Part shown: positions 7,940 to 16,408 of the stretch, piece by piece | Layout of the letters: every line of letters starts with the position of its first letter | Position numbering within the stretch: the stretch's first letter is position 1 | Assembly: GCA_964458835.1 (NCBI GenBank) | Contig: CAYWKV010000013.1 | Span: forward strand, 1-32,851 | DNA from: JAHJQQ01 sp964458835 | Lineage (GTDB): Bacteria; Pseudomonadota; Gammaproteobacteria; Thiohalobacterales; Thiohalobacteraceae | Length of the DNA: 32,851 bases | Reading direction: 5' to 3' | The notes under the pieces: model-generated | Seen by the model: the letters and a program-made list of their open reading frames with translations, nothing else | What the model was told of the DNA's origin: nothing | Databases searched by the model: none | Translations under genes and position numbers: made by a program

Positions 7940-10900
7940 ATGTTCTCGCGCTTCTTCATCGACCGACCGATCTTCGCGACGGTACTGTCGCTGTTCATCG
8001 TCATCGCCGGCCTGGCCGCGATACGCATCCTGCCGGTCGCGCAATATCCGGAGATCGCGCCACCGGTCGTGACCGTGACCGCAATCTATCCCGGCGCCTC
8101 CGCCGAGGTGCTGGAACAGACCGTCGCCGCGCCGCTGGAGAACCAGATCAACGGCATCGAGGACATGCTCTACATGAGTTCGACCTCGGCGTCGAACGGC
8201 ATGGTGCAGATCCAGGTCACCTTCGAGATCGGCGCTGACGTCGACAAGGCCGCGCTGAACGTCAACAACCGCGTCAAGCAGGCCGAGGCCAGGCTGCCCG
8301 AAGAGGTGCGCCGCCAGGGCGTGACCGTCGAGAAAGGCTCATCGTCGTTCCTGCAGGTGGTCGCGTTCGCGTCGCCGGACGGCAGCCTCGACGACATCGC
8401 CATCTCCAACTACGTGACCATGAACGTGCTCGACCGCCTCAAGCGCGTGCCGGGCACGACCAACGTGCAGATCTTCGGCGCGAAAGATTACGCCATGCGC
8501 ATCTGGGTCAAGCCCGACCGGCTCACCCAGCTGGGGCTGACCACCGGGGACGTCATCGACGCGATCCAGGAGCAGAACGCGCAGTTCGCACCGGGCAAGG
8601 TCGGCCAGCCGCCGGTCGGCAACGGCCAGCAGCTGGTCTACACCATCACCGCCCAGGGCCGCCTCGCCGACGCCGGGCAGTTCGAGCAGATCGTCGTGCG
8701 CGCCGATCAGGACGGCTCGCTGATCCGCCTCAAGGACGTCGCCGACGTCCGGCTCGGCTCCAAGGACTACGAATTCATCGGCCGGGTCAACGGCGAGTCG
8801 GCGGTGCTGGTCGGCATCTTCCTCCAGCCCGGCGCCAACGCCCTGGACGTCGCGGACGAGGTCAACGGCCTGATGGCGGAGCTCGCCACGCGCTTCCCCG
8901 CCGGCCTCACGCACGCCGTGGTGTTCGACACCACGCGTTTCGTGAAGGTGTCCATCCGCGAAGTGGCCAAGACGCTCGGCGAGGCCATGCTGCTGGTGTT
9001 CGCGGTGGTGTACCTGTTCCTGCAGAACTGGCGTGCCACGCTCATTCCTAGCCTGGCCGTACCCGTGTCGCTGATCGGCACCTTCGCTGGCCTGCATCTG
9101 CTCGGCTACTCCATCAACACGCTGACGCTGTTCGGTATGGTGCTGTCGATCGGCATCGTCGTCGACGATGCCATCGTGGTGCTGGAGAACGTCGAGCGCA
9201 TCATGCACGAACAGAAGAAACCGGCCTACGACGCGGCCATCCAGGCCATGCGCGAGGTGACCGGGCCGGTCATCGCCATCGTGCTGGTGCTGACCGCGGT
9301 GTTCGTGCCGATCGCCTTCCTCGGCGGCTTGGCCGGCGAGCTGTACCGGCAGTTCTCCATCACCATTTCGATATCGGTCGTGATCTCCGGCCTGGTGGCA
9401 CTGACGCTCACGCCGGCCCTGTGCGTGCTCATCCTCAAGCACGAGCACAAGAACGAGGCGCGCTTCTTCCAGTGGTTCAACGCCTGGTTCGCGCGCGTGA
9501 CGCGGCGCTACACCGCGGGCGTGGCCTGGATGCTCAAGCGCAGCCTGGTCGGCGCGCTGCTGTTCGGCGGCATGGTGGTCATCACCGCGGGCCTGTGGAA
9601 GGCCACGCCGGGCTCCCTGGTGCCGGACGAGGATCAGGGCTATTACATCGTCTCGGCGCTGCTGCCGGACGGCGCGACCCTGGAGCGCACCGACGCGGTG
9701 GTCGCGCAGGTGGTCGACGCGATCCGTTCCAACCCGGCCAACGCCTATGCGGTCGCCTTCACCGGCTTCGACTTCCTCGGCGGCGGCTACAAGAACAGCG
9801 CGGCGACCATCTTCGTGACCCAGACGCACTGGGACGACCGCGAGGTCGACACCCCGTCGCTGGTCGGCGAGCTGTTCATGAAGACCGCGCATATAAAGGA
9901 AGCGCTGGTGCTGGCCTTCAACCCGCCGCCGATCTTCGGCCTGGGCTCCGCCGGCGGCTTCGAGCTGTACATCCAGAACCGCGGCGAGGGCGGCGCCCGG
10001 CGGCTCGACGAGGTCAGCCAGCAGTTCATCGCCAAGGCCAATGCCGATCCGCTGCTGATGAACGTCGCGACGTTCTGGCGCGCCGGCACGCCGCAGCTGT
10101 TCGTCGACGTCGATCGCGAGAAAGCCAAGGCCCTGGGCGTCTCCATCGACGAGGCCTTCGCCACGCTGTCGGCGACGCTGGGCAGCTACTACGTCAACGA
10201 CTTCAACAAATACGGCCGTACCTGGCAGGTGCTGATGTCGGCGCACCCGGACTACAAGACGCGTCCGGACGACATCCTGGGCATCTACGTGCGTTCGGAG
10301 CAGGGCCGCATGATCCCGCTGTCGGCCTTCGCGCGGGTGGACTACGTCGCCGGCCCCGACACCCAGGACCGCTTCAACAACCTGCCGGCGGTGAAGATCT
10401 TCGGCAGCGGCAAGCCCGGCGTATCCACCGGCCAGGCCATCGAGCGCGTCGAACAGTTGCTCCACGAAACCCTGCCGGGCGATTTCAGCTACGACTGGAG
10501 CGGTGCCTCCTTCCAGGAAAAGAATTCCAAAGGCTCCAGCGGCCTGGCCATTGGCCTGGCGGCGGTGATGGTGTTCCTGATCCTGGCGGCGCAGTACGAG
10601 AAGTGGTCGCTGCCGCTGTCGGTGCTGTTCGCCCTGCCCTTCGGCACCTTCGGTGCGCTGCTGGCGGTGACCCTGCGCGGCATGACCAACGACGTGTATT
10701 TTCAGATCGGCCTGGTGACCCTGCTGGGGCTGGCGGCGAAGAACGCCATCCTGATCGTGGAATTCGCGGTCTACAAGAAGCAGGAGGGCATGCCCACCGT
10801 CGAGGCGGCATTGGAGGCGGCGCGGCTGCGCTTCCGGCCGATCCTGATGACCTCGCTGGCCTTCATTCTCGGCGTCAGTCCGCTGGCCTTCTCCACCGGC

Positions 10901-11074
10901 GCCGGCGCCAACGCGCGCCATTCGGTCGGCACCGGCGTGATGGGCGGCATGCTCGCCGCGACCTTCCTGGCGATCTTCTTCGTGCCGCTGTTCTTCAAGC
11001 TGATCACGGATTTCCGGCTACGTCGGGCGCGCGATGCCGTCGGCGAGGCCGAACCCGAGCCGACACGGGATTGA
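7940..11074 (+). CDS. RND multidrug efflux permease (HAE1 family, AcrB/MexB type)
   Basis: This 1044-residue proton-driven inner-membrane transporter has the standard HAE1 length. It opens with FSRFFIDRPIFATVLSL, the usual N-terminal amphipathic helix plus first membrane segment. Proton-relay acids Asp409-Asp410 lie in GIVVDDAIVVLENVER, and the partner lysine Lys934 is in GLAAKNAILIVEFA. Two large periplasmic loops and twelve membrane segments follow the family plan. AGGA lies about 10 bp upstream of the ATG. No TolC/OprM-type channel gene follows, so the pump must use one encoded elsewhere. The substrate range cannot be predicted. Confidence 0.96.
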   Translation: MFSRFFIDRPIFATVLSLFIVIAGLAAIRILPVAQYPEIAPPVVTVTAIYPGASAEVLEQTVAAPLENQINGIEDMLYMSSTSASNGMVQIQVTFEIGADVDKAALNVNNRVKQAEARLPEEVRRQGVTVEKGSSSFLQVVAFASPDGSLDDIAISNYVTMNVLDRLKRVPGTTNVQIFGAKDYAMRIWVKPDRLTQLGLTTGDVIDAIQEQNAQFAPGKVGQPPVGNGQQLVYTITAQGRLADAGQFEQIVVRADQDGSLIRLKDVADVRLGSKDYEFIGRVNGESAVLVGIFLQPGANALDVADEVNGLMAELATRFPAGLTHAVVFDTTRFVKVSIREVAKTLGEAMLLVFAVVYLFLQNWRATLIPSLAVPVSLIGTFAGLHLLGYSINTLTLFGMVLSIGIVVDDAIVVLENVERIMHEQKKPAYDAAIQAMREVTGPVIAIVLVLTAVFVPIAFLGGLAGELYRQFSITISISVVISGLVALTLTPALCVLILKHEHKNEARFFQWFNAWFARVTRRYTAGVAWMLKRSLVGALLFGGMVVITAGLWKATPGSLVPDEDQGYYIVSALLPDGATLERTDAVVAQVVDAIRSNPANAYAVAFTGFDFLGGGYKNSAATIFVTQTHWDDREVDTPSLVGELFMKTAHIKEALVLAFNPPPIFGLGSAGGFELYIQNRGEGGARRLDEVSQQFIAKANADPLLMNVATFWRAGTPQLFVDVDREKAKALGVSIDEAFATLSATLGSYYVNDFNKYGRTWQVLMSAHPDYKTRPDDILGIYVRSEQGRMIPLSAFARVDYVAGPDTQDRFNNLPAVKIFGSGKPGVSTGQAIERVEQLLHETLPGDFSYDWSGASFQEKNSKGSSGLAIGLAAVMVFLILAAQYEKWSLPLSVLFALPFGTFGALLAVTLRGMTNDVYFQIGLVTLLGLAAKNAILIVEFAVYKKQEGMPTVEAALEAARLRFRPILMTSLAFILGVSPLAFSTGAGANARHSVGTGVMGGMLAATFLAIFFVPLFFKLITDFRLRRARDAVGEAEPEPTRD

Positions 11075-11417
11075 CTTTGAGGGTATCTGCCTGATGATAT
11101 GCTCGGTATCCATTGTCATCGCTCAGGCACGGCGCCCCTGAAAGACGAACACGGCATGTCCGGGATTATTCCGTACCCGCAAAAAAGTTCCACTGGGCGC
11201 TGACGGAATATTTTCGTTCTGCGCGTGTTCATATCCAGAGCATCCGTCACGGGGGACGGCGTATCCGGCCGCGTGCCGGATTGCCCGTCAGCCCATGATA
11301 TCCCGCACTGAAGCGCGGTTGCCGGCCGGATGGAACGATGCCTGGATCGTGGACCGGCATCGTGGACCGGCATCGAGGTCCGGCGCCGCCGTCTGCACAC
11401 ACCCGGAGGACAATACT
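11075..11417. other. Intergenic region upstream of the peroxidase gene
   Basis: This 343-bp stretch follows the RND permease. No hairpin terminator with a T run is evident. A 61-codon open frame at 11113-11298 has no ribosome site or recognisable sequence and is not called. The only clear structure is the triple 13-bp repeat at 11346-11384. Confidence 0.55.
11346..11384. repeat. Three tandem 13-bp repeats before the peroxidase start
   Basis: ATCGTGGACCGGC occurs twice exactly (11346-11358 and 11359-11371), then as ATCGAGGTCCGGC (11372-11384). The array ends 33 bp before the ATG of the catalase-like gene, so it lies in the leader or promoter region. It could be an operator array or replication slippage; nothing in the sequence decides this. 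Confidence 0.8.
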
Positions 11418-12461
11418 ATGCATGAGCACATCGACTATCAGAGCTGCACATCCGGGAAGCAGGCCGGATGCCGTGTTTCGATCTGCATGTTTGCCGGCAT
11501 TCTGCTGACGGGTGCGCAGACCGGCCTGGCGGAAGAGGCCCCGGTGACGCCCGCCCAGGTCGTGTCGGCTATCGAGGACACCTTCGGTGTCACACCGGGT
11601 GAGCGGCGCAACCATATCAAGGGCACGTGCGCGACGGGCGAGTTCGCAGCAACCCCGGAGGCCGCCAGGTACTCCCGCTCCCCGCTGTTTTCCGGGCGCG
11701 CCGTACCGGTCATCGCGCGCTTCTCGCTGGCCGGCGGCAACCCGAAGGCACCGGACACGGCCCGCAGCCCGCGCGGCATGGCACTCGAATTCGAGCTGCC
11801 CGGTGGCGCACTGCAGCACATGACCATGATCAACACGCCGGTATTCGGCGCCGGCCACCCGCAGACTTTTCTGGACAACATCGTCGCGATCAAGCCCGAT
11901 CCGGCCACCGGCAAACCTGATCCGAGCGCGGTCGAGGCCTTCAAAGCGACCCACCCGGACAGCCACGCCCAGGCCCGCTTCCTGGCGAGCCATAACCCGC
12001 CCCCGAGCTATGCGAACAGCGCCTTCTTCGGAATCCATACCTTCAAATTCGTCAACAGCGACAACGTGGTCACGCCGGTCCGCTGGCGGTTCGTTCCGCA
12101 CGACGGTGAGACGCGTCTGTCCGACGCGGAGCTGAAGAACGCCCCGAAAGAATTTTTGGAGCAGGCGCTCATCGACCGCACCCGGCAGGGTCCGGTGAGC
12201 TGGGATATGCTGGTCGCCATCGGCGAACCGGGTGATTCCATGGATGACCCGACGATTGCATGGCCGGAGGATCGCAAGACGGTCAAGGCCGGAACGCTCA
12301 CATTGACGTCCGCAATGGCACAGAAGGGCGCGGCGTGCGAGACCATCAACTTCGATCCGCTGGTGATGAGCGATGGCATCGAGCCCACGGACGACCCGAT
12401 ACTGCACTTCCGCTCACCCGCCTACGCTATCTCCTTCTCCAAGCGGATGGCGGGCCAATAG
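11418..12461 (+). CDS. Periplasmic catalase-family peroxidase (SrpA-like)
   Basis: This 347-residue haem protein belongs to the short catalase-related peroxidase group. An N-terminal hydrophobic segment (SICMFAGILLTGAQTGLAEE) indicates export. His66 in NHIKG fits the distal catalytic histidine, HTFKFVN is a conserved core segment, and the C-terminal RSPAYAISF supplies the Arg-x-x-x-Tyr proximal haem ligand (Tyr336). It likely reduces peroxides in the periplasm. The length is well below true catalases (about 480-750), as expected for this group. The start at 11418 has GGAGG 9 bp upstream. An in-frame ATG at 11295 would spoil the signal peptide. Confidence 0.88.
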   Translation: MHEHIDYQSCTSGKQAGCRVSICMFAGILLTGAQTGLAEEAPVTPAQVVSAIEDTFGVTPGERRNHIKGTCATGEFAATPEAARYSRSPLFSGRAVPVIARFSLAGGNPKAPDTARSPRGMALEFELPGGALQHMTMINTPVFGAGHPQTFLDNIVAIKPDPATGKPDPSAVEAFKATHPDSHAQARFLASHNPPPSYANSAFFGIHTFKFVNSDNVVTPVRWRFVPHDGETRLSDAELKNAPKEFLEQALIDRTRQGPVSWDMLVAIGEPGDSMDDPTIAWPEDRKTVKAGTLTLTSAMAQKGAACETINFDPLVMSDGIEPTDDPILHFRSPAYAISFSKRMAGQ

Positions 12462-12581
12462 ATTCGACCGGTGGTCCGTGGATCGGGCGCGGAGCCGGCC
12501 GCTCAATCCGTGTACCGTTGTCCATGGAGCCATCGGACGCCTCCCGATCGGACCCCAGAGCCCCTGACACTCATCAGGTGC

Positions 12582-12630
12582 AAAAAAAAACGCCAATGGA
12601 CGCGCAGCACCGTTCGCGTCCATTGGCGTT
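12582..12630 (-). terminator. Strong rho-independent terminator of the dsrC-like gene
   Basis: A perfect 16-bp inverted repeat (12589-12604 with 12615-12630, arm AACGCCAATGGACGCG) encloses a 10-base loop. On the minus strand it is followed by nine Ts (12582-12590). It lies 40 bp beyond the stop codon of the DsrC-family gene and so ends dsr-side transcription. The matching A run on the plus strand means it serves mainly the minus strand. Confidence 0.95.
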
Positions 12631-12669
12631 ACCCGCGGAGCGCTGCTGCGCTTCAGCGGGTCCTGCCGG

Positions 12670-13011
12670 TCATCCCGTACTCCACGCCCGCGGGCGCTTC
12701 ATGCCGGCGATCTTGCACGCCTGCTTCACGTAGCCGTAGGGAAACAATTGGAAGAGGCGCGCCCGCGCCTGGGAACCATAGCCGACCTCGTCGGCCAGAA
12801 ACTTGATGACGAAGCGCGCATCCGCCGCGATGCCGTGATCGGCGAAATACTGCCGCATGAACCGGATGACCTTCCAGTGCTCATCGGTGAGTTGGATGTC
12901 CTCGCCGGCGGCCAGTACCCGCGCGATGTCCTCGTTCCAGTCCGCCGGATGGGCCAGATAGCCCTCGTCGCCCAGTTCCACGTCGGCGAGCTCGTCCGCA
13001 ACCGTCGTCAT
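12670..13011 (-). CDS. DsrC/TusE-family protein lacking the C-terminal cysteine
   Basis: This 113-residue protein has the DsrC fold signature: PADWNEDIARVLA, LTDEHWKVIRFMRQYF, and the C-terminal arm PYGYVKQACKIAG. In canonical DsrC two arm cysteines, 11 residues apart, carry the sulfur trisulfide. Here the first is present (Cys99), but the second position is Trp110 (codon TGG), and the chain ends in STG. TusE keeps only the last cysteine, so this protein is the reverse case, with only the inner one. It sits 194 bp after dsrB on the same strand and ends in a strong terminator. GGAGGTACC lies just upstream of the ATG. A canonical trisulfide cycle is therefore not supported for this copy. Confidence 0.9.
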   Translation of the reverse strand: MTTVADELADVELGDEGYLAHPADWNEDIARVLAAGEDIQLTDEHWKVIRFMRQYFADHGIAADARFVIKFLADEVGYGSQARARLFQLFPYGYVKQACKIAGMKRPRAWSTG

Positions 13012-13205
13012 TGGTACCTCCCGTTCGTTGCCGGTCCGGAAAAGTCCTGATCGCGGGCCTCGCCGGATATCGGATTAACATGGCCGGCCGCTCTCCCTGC
13101 AGCCGGACATGCCCTGCCATTACTCTTTTGTCGTCGCCGGTCAGGCCCCGGCTGACTTCACTGTCGGCGCACCGGGGGCACCACGTCCCCCGGCGGCTCC
13201 GCACC

Positions 13206-14282
13206 TCAGAAGCGGATGTGCGTCGAGTGGTTCAGCGTGTAGCGCGCACCGCTCCAGTTGTCGACGTGGAAACGCGTGAACGGCAGCTCGGTGAGCTCGA
13301 AGAAGCGCTCCCAGCCGATACGCTCCACCCATTCACTGACGCGCTCCCACTCCTTGGCATCCTCCTTGTAGATCGTGAGGATCTTCTTCACCAGGGTCGA
13401 CACCTCCGGCCAGCGCGGCGGGTTGTTCGGCAGACCGGCCGCGACCAGCTTCTGGAAAGTCGGCTTGGAGCGTGCGTTGGAGTTCTTGCCGCCGATCCAG
13501 ATGGCGATCTTGGAGTGTTCCGGATCGTTGATCTGCATGGGCGGGCAGGGCGGATAGCAAGCCCCGCAGCAGATGCATTTCTTCTCGTCAACCTCCAGCG
13601 AGGGCTTGCCATTGACCAGTGCAGGACGGATTGCCGCCACCGGGCAGCGCGCCACCACCGACGGACGCTCGCAGATGTTGGACACCAGGTCATGGTTGAT
13701 GCGCGGCGGCTTGGTGTGCTGGATGTTGATGGAGATGTCCGCCTGGCCACCGCAGTTGATCTGGCAGCAGGAGGTGGACATGCGGACGCGGTTGGGCATC
13801 TGCTCGTTGATGAACTCCTCATAGAGCGCGTCCATCATCGACTTGGCCACGCCCGAGGCATCGGTTGCAGGGATATCGCAGTGCAGGAAGCCCTGGGTGT
13901 GGGCGATCATGGACATGGAATTACCCGTGCCGCCGACCGGGAAGCCTTCCTTGCCGAGCTTCTCGATCAGCGGAGCCACCTTGGACTCGCTGCCGACCAT
14001 GAACTCGATGTTCGAGCGGATGGTAAAGCGTACGTGGCCTTCGGCGTACTCGTCGGCGATGCTGCAGAGTTTGCGGATGGTATCCGTGCTCATCTGCCGC
14101 TCGGTACCGGCACGCACCGTCCAGATCTCGTCGCCACTCTTGGCGACGTGATGCAGGACCCCCGGCCGCGGCCGGTCGTGCCAGTCCCAGTTGCCGTAGT
14201 TCTTGACCATCAGCGGGTGCATGTAGCGGAAAGCATCCGGCACGCCGCTTTCGATGGCTACACGATGTTCTGGCTGTGACAT
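13206..14282 (-). CDS. dsrB: Dissimilatory (reverse-type) sulfite reductase beta subunit
   Basis: This 358-residue protein would form the cytosolic alpha2beta2 sirohaem enzyme with DsrA. The beta-type cluster cysteines are all present: Cys135 in GFLHCDIP, then Cys172, Cys173 and Cys177 in SCCQINCGG. A ferredoxin domain follows with KKCICCGACYPPCP (about residues 235-247). In sulfur oxidisers the complex runs toward sulfite, and the genome context (no sulfate-reduction genes seen) suggests that direction, though sequence phylogeny would be needed. ATG 14282 is 7 bp from AAAGGAG. The adjacent ATG 14285 is also possible. The gap to dsrA is 71 bp, so the two are an operon. Confidence 0.96.
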   Translation of the reverse strand: MSQPEHRVAIESGVPDAFRYMHPLMVKNYGNWDWHDRPRPGVLHHVAKSGDEIWTVRAGTERQMSTDTIRKLCSIADEYAEGHVRFTIRSNIEFMVGSESKVAPLIEKLGKEGFPVGGTGNSMSMIAHTQGFLHCDIPATDASGVAKSMMDALYEEFINEQMPNRVRMSTSCCQINCGGQADISINIQHTKPPRINHDLVSNICERPSVVARCPVAAIRPALVNGKPSLEVDEKKCICCGACYPPCPPMQINDPEHSKIAIWIGGKNSNARSKPTFQKLVAAGLPNNPPRWPEVSTLVKKILTIYKEDAKEWERVSEWVERIGWERFFELTELPFTRFHVDNWSGARYTLNHSTHIRF

Positions 14283-14353
14283 CATTCTGCTCCTTTGCCG
14301 GCCGCAGAGCGGCCGGCGCATTTATCGGACTTCAGCAGGAAAAACCCATCGCC

Positions 14354-15589
14354 TCAGGCACTGTGGCGCTCGGCTTGGCGTGCCTTCCACTTCTCGGCCT
14401 CTTCCTCCCACCGGTCCAAACGGATGTAGGAGCTGGTGCGCGGATGGGCGACCATGGAGGGGTCGATCTCCACACCGATGCCATCCAGGAAGTTCGACAG
14501 GCCGATGCGGTCGATCATCTCGCCGCAGCGCTCGTGCTCCAGACCGTTCTCGGCCCAGAAATCGATGATGTTGCTGGCGAGTTCGTTCAGGCTGTCGTAG
14601 TCCTCCTGCGTCTCCAGCTTCTTGAAGGGGATAAGGACGGTGCCGAACAGGTCGCCGATCTTCAGGGTGCGCTTGCCGCCCACGAGGATGGTGACGCCGC
14701 GGTCCTTGCCCGGCGACAACGCCTTGGTCATGACGTTGATGCAGTGCATGCAGCGCACGCAGTTGCGGTTGTCGATGTCCAGGGTGTCGTCGTCCTTCAA
14801 GGTGAGGCACTTGGTCGGACAGCGCGTGACGACGTTGTCGATGACGTACTGACGGCCCTTCCTGGCGACGAAGGCCTTCACCTCGTCCTGCTTGACCTGG
14901 ATGTCGTCGCGCCAGGTTCCGATCATCGCCATGTCGGAGCGCTGGATGGAGTTCATGCAGTCATTCGGGCAGCCGGAGAACTTGAACTTGAACTTGTACG
15001 GCAGCGCCGGCCGGTGCAGGTCATCGGTAAAGTTGTTCATCACCTGACGGTGCGCAACGGCCTCACTGAAGCAGGAATGCTCGCAGCGCGCCGCACCGAC
15101 GCAGGACATGGACGTGCGCACCGAGGGACCGGCGCCACCCAGGTCGAAACCCAGCTCGTTGATGGCGTCGAAGGCATCCTGAACCTTCTCGGAGCGGGCG
15201 CCCTGGAACATCATGTCGCCGCTCTGGCCGTGCAGCGCGAGCAGGCCCGAGCCGTGCTCGTCCCACACGTCGCACAGCTTGCGAAGGATGTCGGTGTCGT
15301 AGTGCATGCCCGGGGGAGGCATGATACGCAGGGTGTGGAACTCGGCGGAGGCGGGGAACTTGTCGGCGACTTCCGAGAAGCGCGGGATGATGCCGCCGCC
15401 GTAGCCGCGGACGGAGATCGTGCCGCCCTTCCAGTAACCTTTCTTGTTCTGATAGGAGTACTCGAGCTGCCCCAGCAGGTCGCCGATCATCTCGCTTCTT
15501 TCGGACAGCCGTTTCAGGCCGGTAACGAAGCTCGGCCAGGGGCCGGATTCGAGCTGATCGAGGTTGGGCGTGTCATACTTCTTTGCCAT
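14354..15589 (-). CDS. dsrA: Dissimilatory (reverse-type) sulfite reductase alpha subunit
   Basis: This 411-residue subunit carries the active sirohaem-[4Fe-4S] site. Its cysteines are Cys163-x5-Cys169 (CVGAARC) and Cys207-x3-Cys211 (CPNDC). A ferredoxin insert with RCPTKC and NCVRCMHC lies at about residues 256-283. The N-terminal region has the usual TISVRGYGGGIIPRFSE. GGAGGG precedes the ATG by 8 bp. The gene opens the dsrAB-dsrC-like cluster. The other dsr genes of oxidisers (dsrEFH, dsrMKJOP, dsrL, dsrN) are not in this window, and the region upstream of dsrA contains none. Confidence 0.96.
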   Translation of the reverse strand: MAKKYDTPNLDQLESGPWPSFVTGLKRLSERSEMIGDLLGQLEYSYQNKKGYWKGGTISVRGYGGGIIPRFSEVADKFPASAEFHTLRIMPPPGMHYDTDILRKLCDVWDEHGSGLLALHGQSGDMMFQGARSEKVQDAFDAINELGFDLGGAGPSVRTSMSCVGAARCEHSCFSEAVAHRQVMNNFTDDLHRPALPYKFKFKFSGCPNDCMNSIQRSDMAMIGTWRDDIQVKQDEVKAFVARKGRQYVIDNVVTRCPTKCLTLKDDDTLDIDNRNCVRCMHCINVMTKALSPGKDRGVTILVGGKRTLKIGDLFGTVLIPFKKLETQEDYDSLNELASNIIDFWAENGLEHERCGEMIDRIGLSNFLDGIGVEIDPSMVAHPRTSSYIRLDRWEEEAEKWKARQAERHSA

Positions 15590-16022
15590 TGGTAAACCCT
15601 CCGGTCGGACGTGAAGACGACGAAAGACGTGGCCATGATGTTATGCGGTATGTCAGATACCGCTTTGGACTACCTTAGCCCTCTGGCTCTGGCTTTGTAT
15701 ATCCCTTTGGGCATAAGAAGGCGGAGAGGATGGGATAGTCATGGCGCCCGGCCCGGTACCGGCCCGGCCTCTGCGCCAAAGCCGGCACCTCGGCGAGGTT
15801 CGGCAATTTTCTATAGGTTAATCATGTGGATGTGGAGATTTATTACGCGAATACAACACATCCGATCCCTACCACACGGGAGGCGGTGGACCTATTACCG
15901 CAGAGATAGAACTCCGCCAAAATGGGGATAGCCGGCACGTCCCTTCACATGCCCTCCCGGAACGCACAAGCGCCACCGGATTTGACGGAGATCAAGCCAC
16001 GAACGCCTCGAATCACCGCCCC
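15590..16022. other. Upstream region of dsrA
   Basis: This 433-bp stretch without a supported gene probably carries the dsr promoter. It is less GC-rich than its surroundings around 15800-15860. The clearest structure is the dyad at 15645-15663. A TATACA hexamer on the minus strand near 15700 lacks a matching -35, so no promoter is called. A 106-codon plus-strand frame at 15611-15931 shows no family features or ribosome site. Confidence 0.5.
15645..15663. promoter_or_regulatory. Inverted repeat upstream of dsrA (operator or leader hairpin)
   Basis: GCGGTAT-GTCAG-ATACCGC is a perfect 7-bp dyad with a 5-base centre, 56-74 bp before the dsrA ATG. The size suits a dimeric regulator site or a leader hairpin. 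No regulator is identified. Confidence 0.5.
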
Positions 16023-16379
16023 TCAGCGGCGCGGGTGGTGCTCGAGGTAGTGTTTCAACGCGACGGCATTGTTGTGCAATTCATCGCGGGCGGCATAGAC
16101 GAGGGTCACGGGACCCGCCTTGACGTGGTGCCGGAGTTCCGCGAGGCCTTCAGGATCGGCGTCGAGCTCCCGCGCGTAGCGGCGCTGGAACTCCGTCCAG
16201 CGCGCCGGGTCGTGGTTGAACCAGGTGCGCAGGGCACTGCTGGGCGCCAGCGCCTTCAGCCAGTCGTCGATGGCCGCATCGGCCTTGGTCAGCCCGCGGG
16301 GCCAGATGCGGTCGACCAGGATCCGCCGTCCGTCCGTCCTGGACGCCTTCTCGTAGACGCGTTTGATGGCGATGCGCAT
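16023..16379 (-). CDS. DUF488-family protein (YeaO-like)
   Basis: This 118-residue cytosolic protein matches the DUF488 pattern: an N-terminal RVYEKAS segment, then RRILVDRIWPRGLTK, DDWLKALAPS and a C-terminal TLVYAARDELHNNAVALKHYLE. The conserved Arg-Trp-Pro-Arg-Gly segment is intact. Its biochemical function is unknown. GGAGG precedes the ATG. It begins 29 bp after the CBS-domain gene in the same direction, so they are probably co-transcribed. Confidence 0.92.
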   Translation of the reverse strand: MRIAIKRVYEKASRTDGRRILVDRIWPRGLTKADAAIDDWLKALAPSSALRTWFNHDPARWTEFQRRYARELDADPEGLAELRHHVKAGPVTLVYAARDELHNNAVALKHYLEHHPRR

Positions 16380-16408
16380 GCCCGCCTCCTTGGCGCCGAC
16401 TGCCGGAG

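Noticed and set aside
8339..10921. An 860-codon open frame on the minus strand opposite the RND permease
   Set aside because: It is the GC-rich shadow of the permease gene, with low-complexity Arg/Gln/His-rich sequence and no motif or ribosome site.
11113..11298. A 61-codon frame between the RND permease and the peroxidase gene
   Set aside because: No ribosome site, an Arg/His-rich composition like random GC-rich sequence, and no family resemblance.
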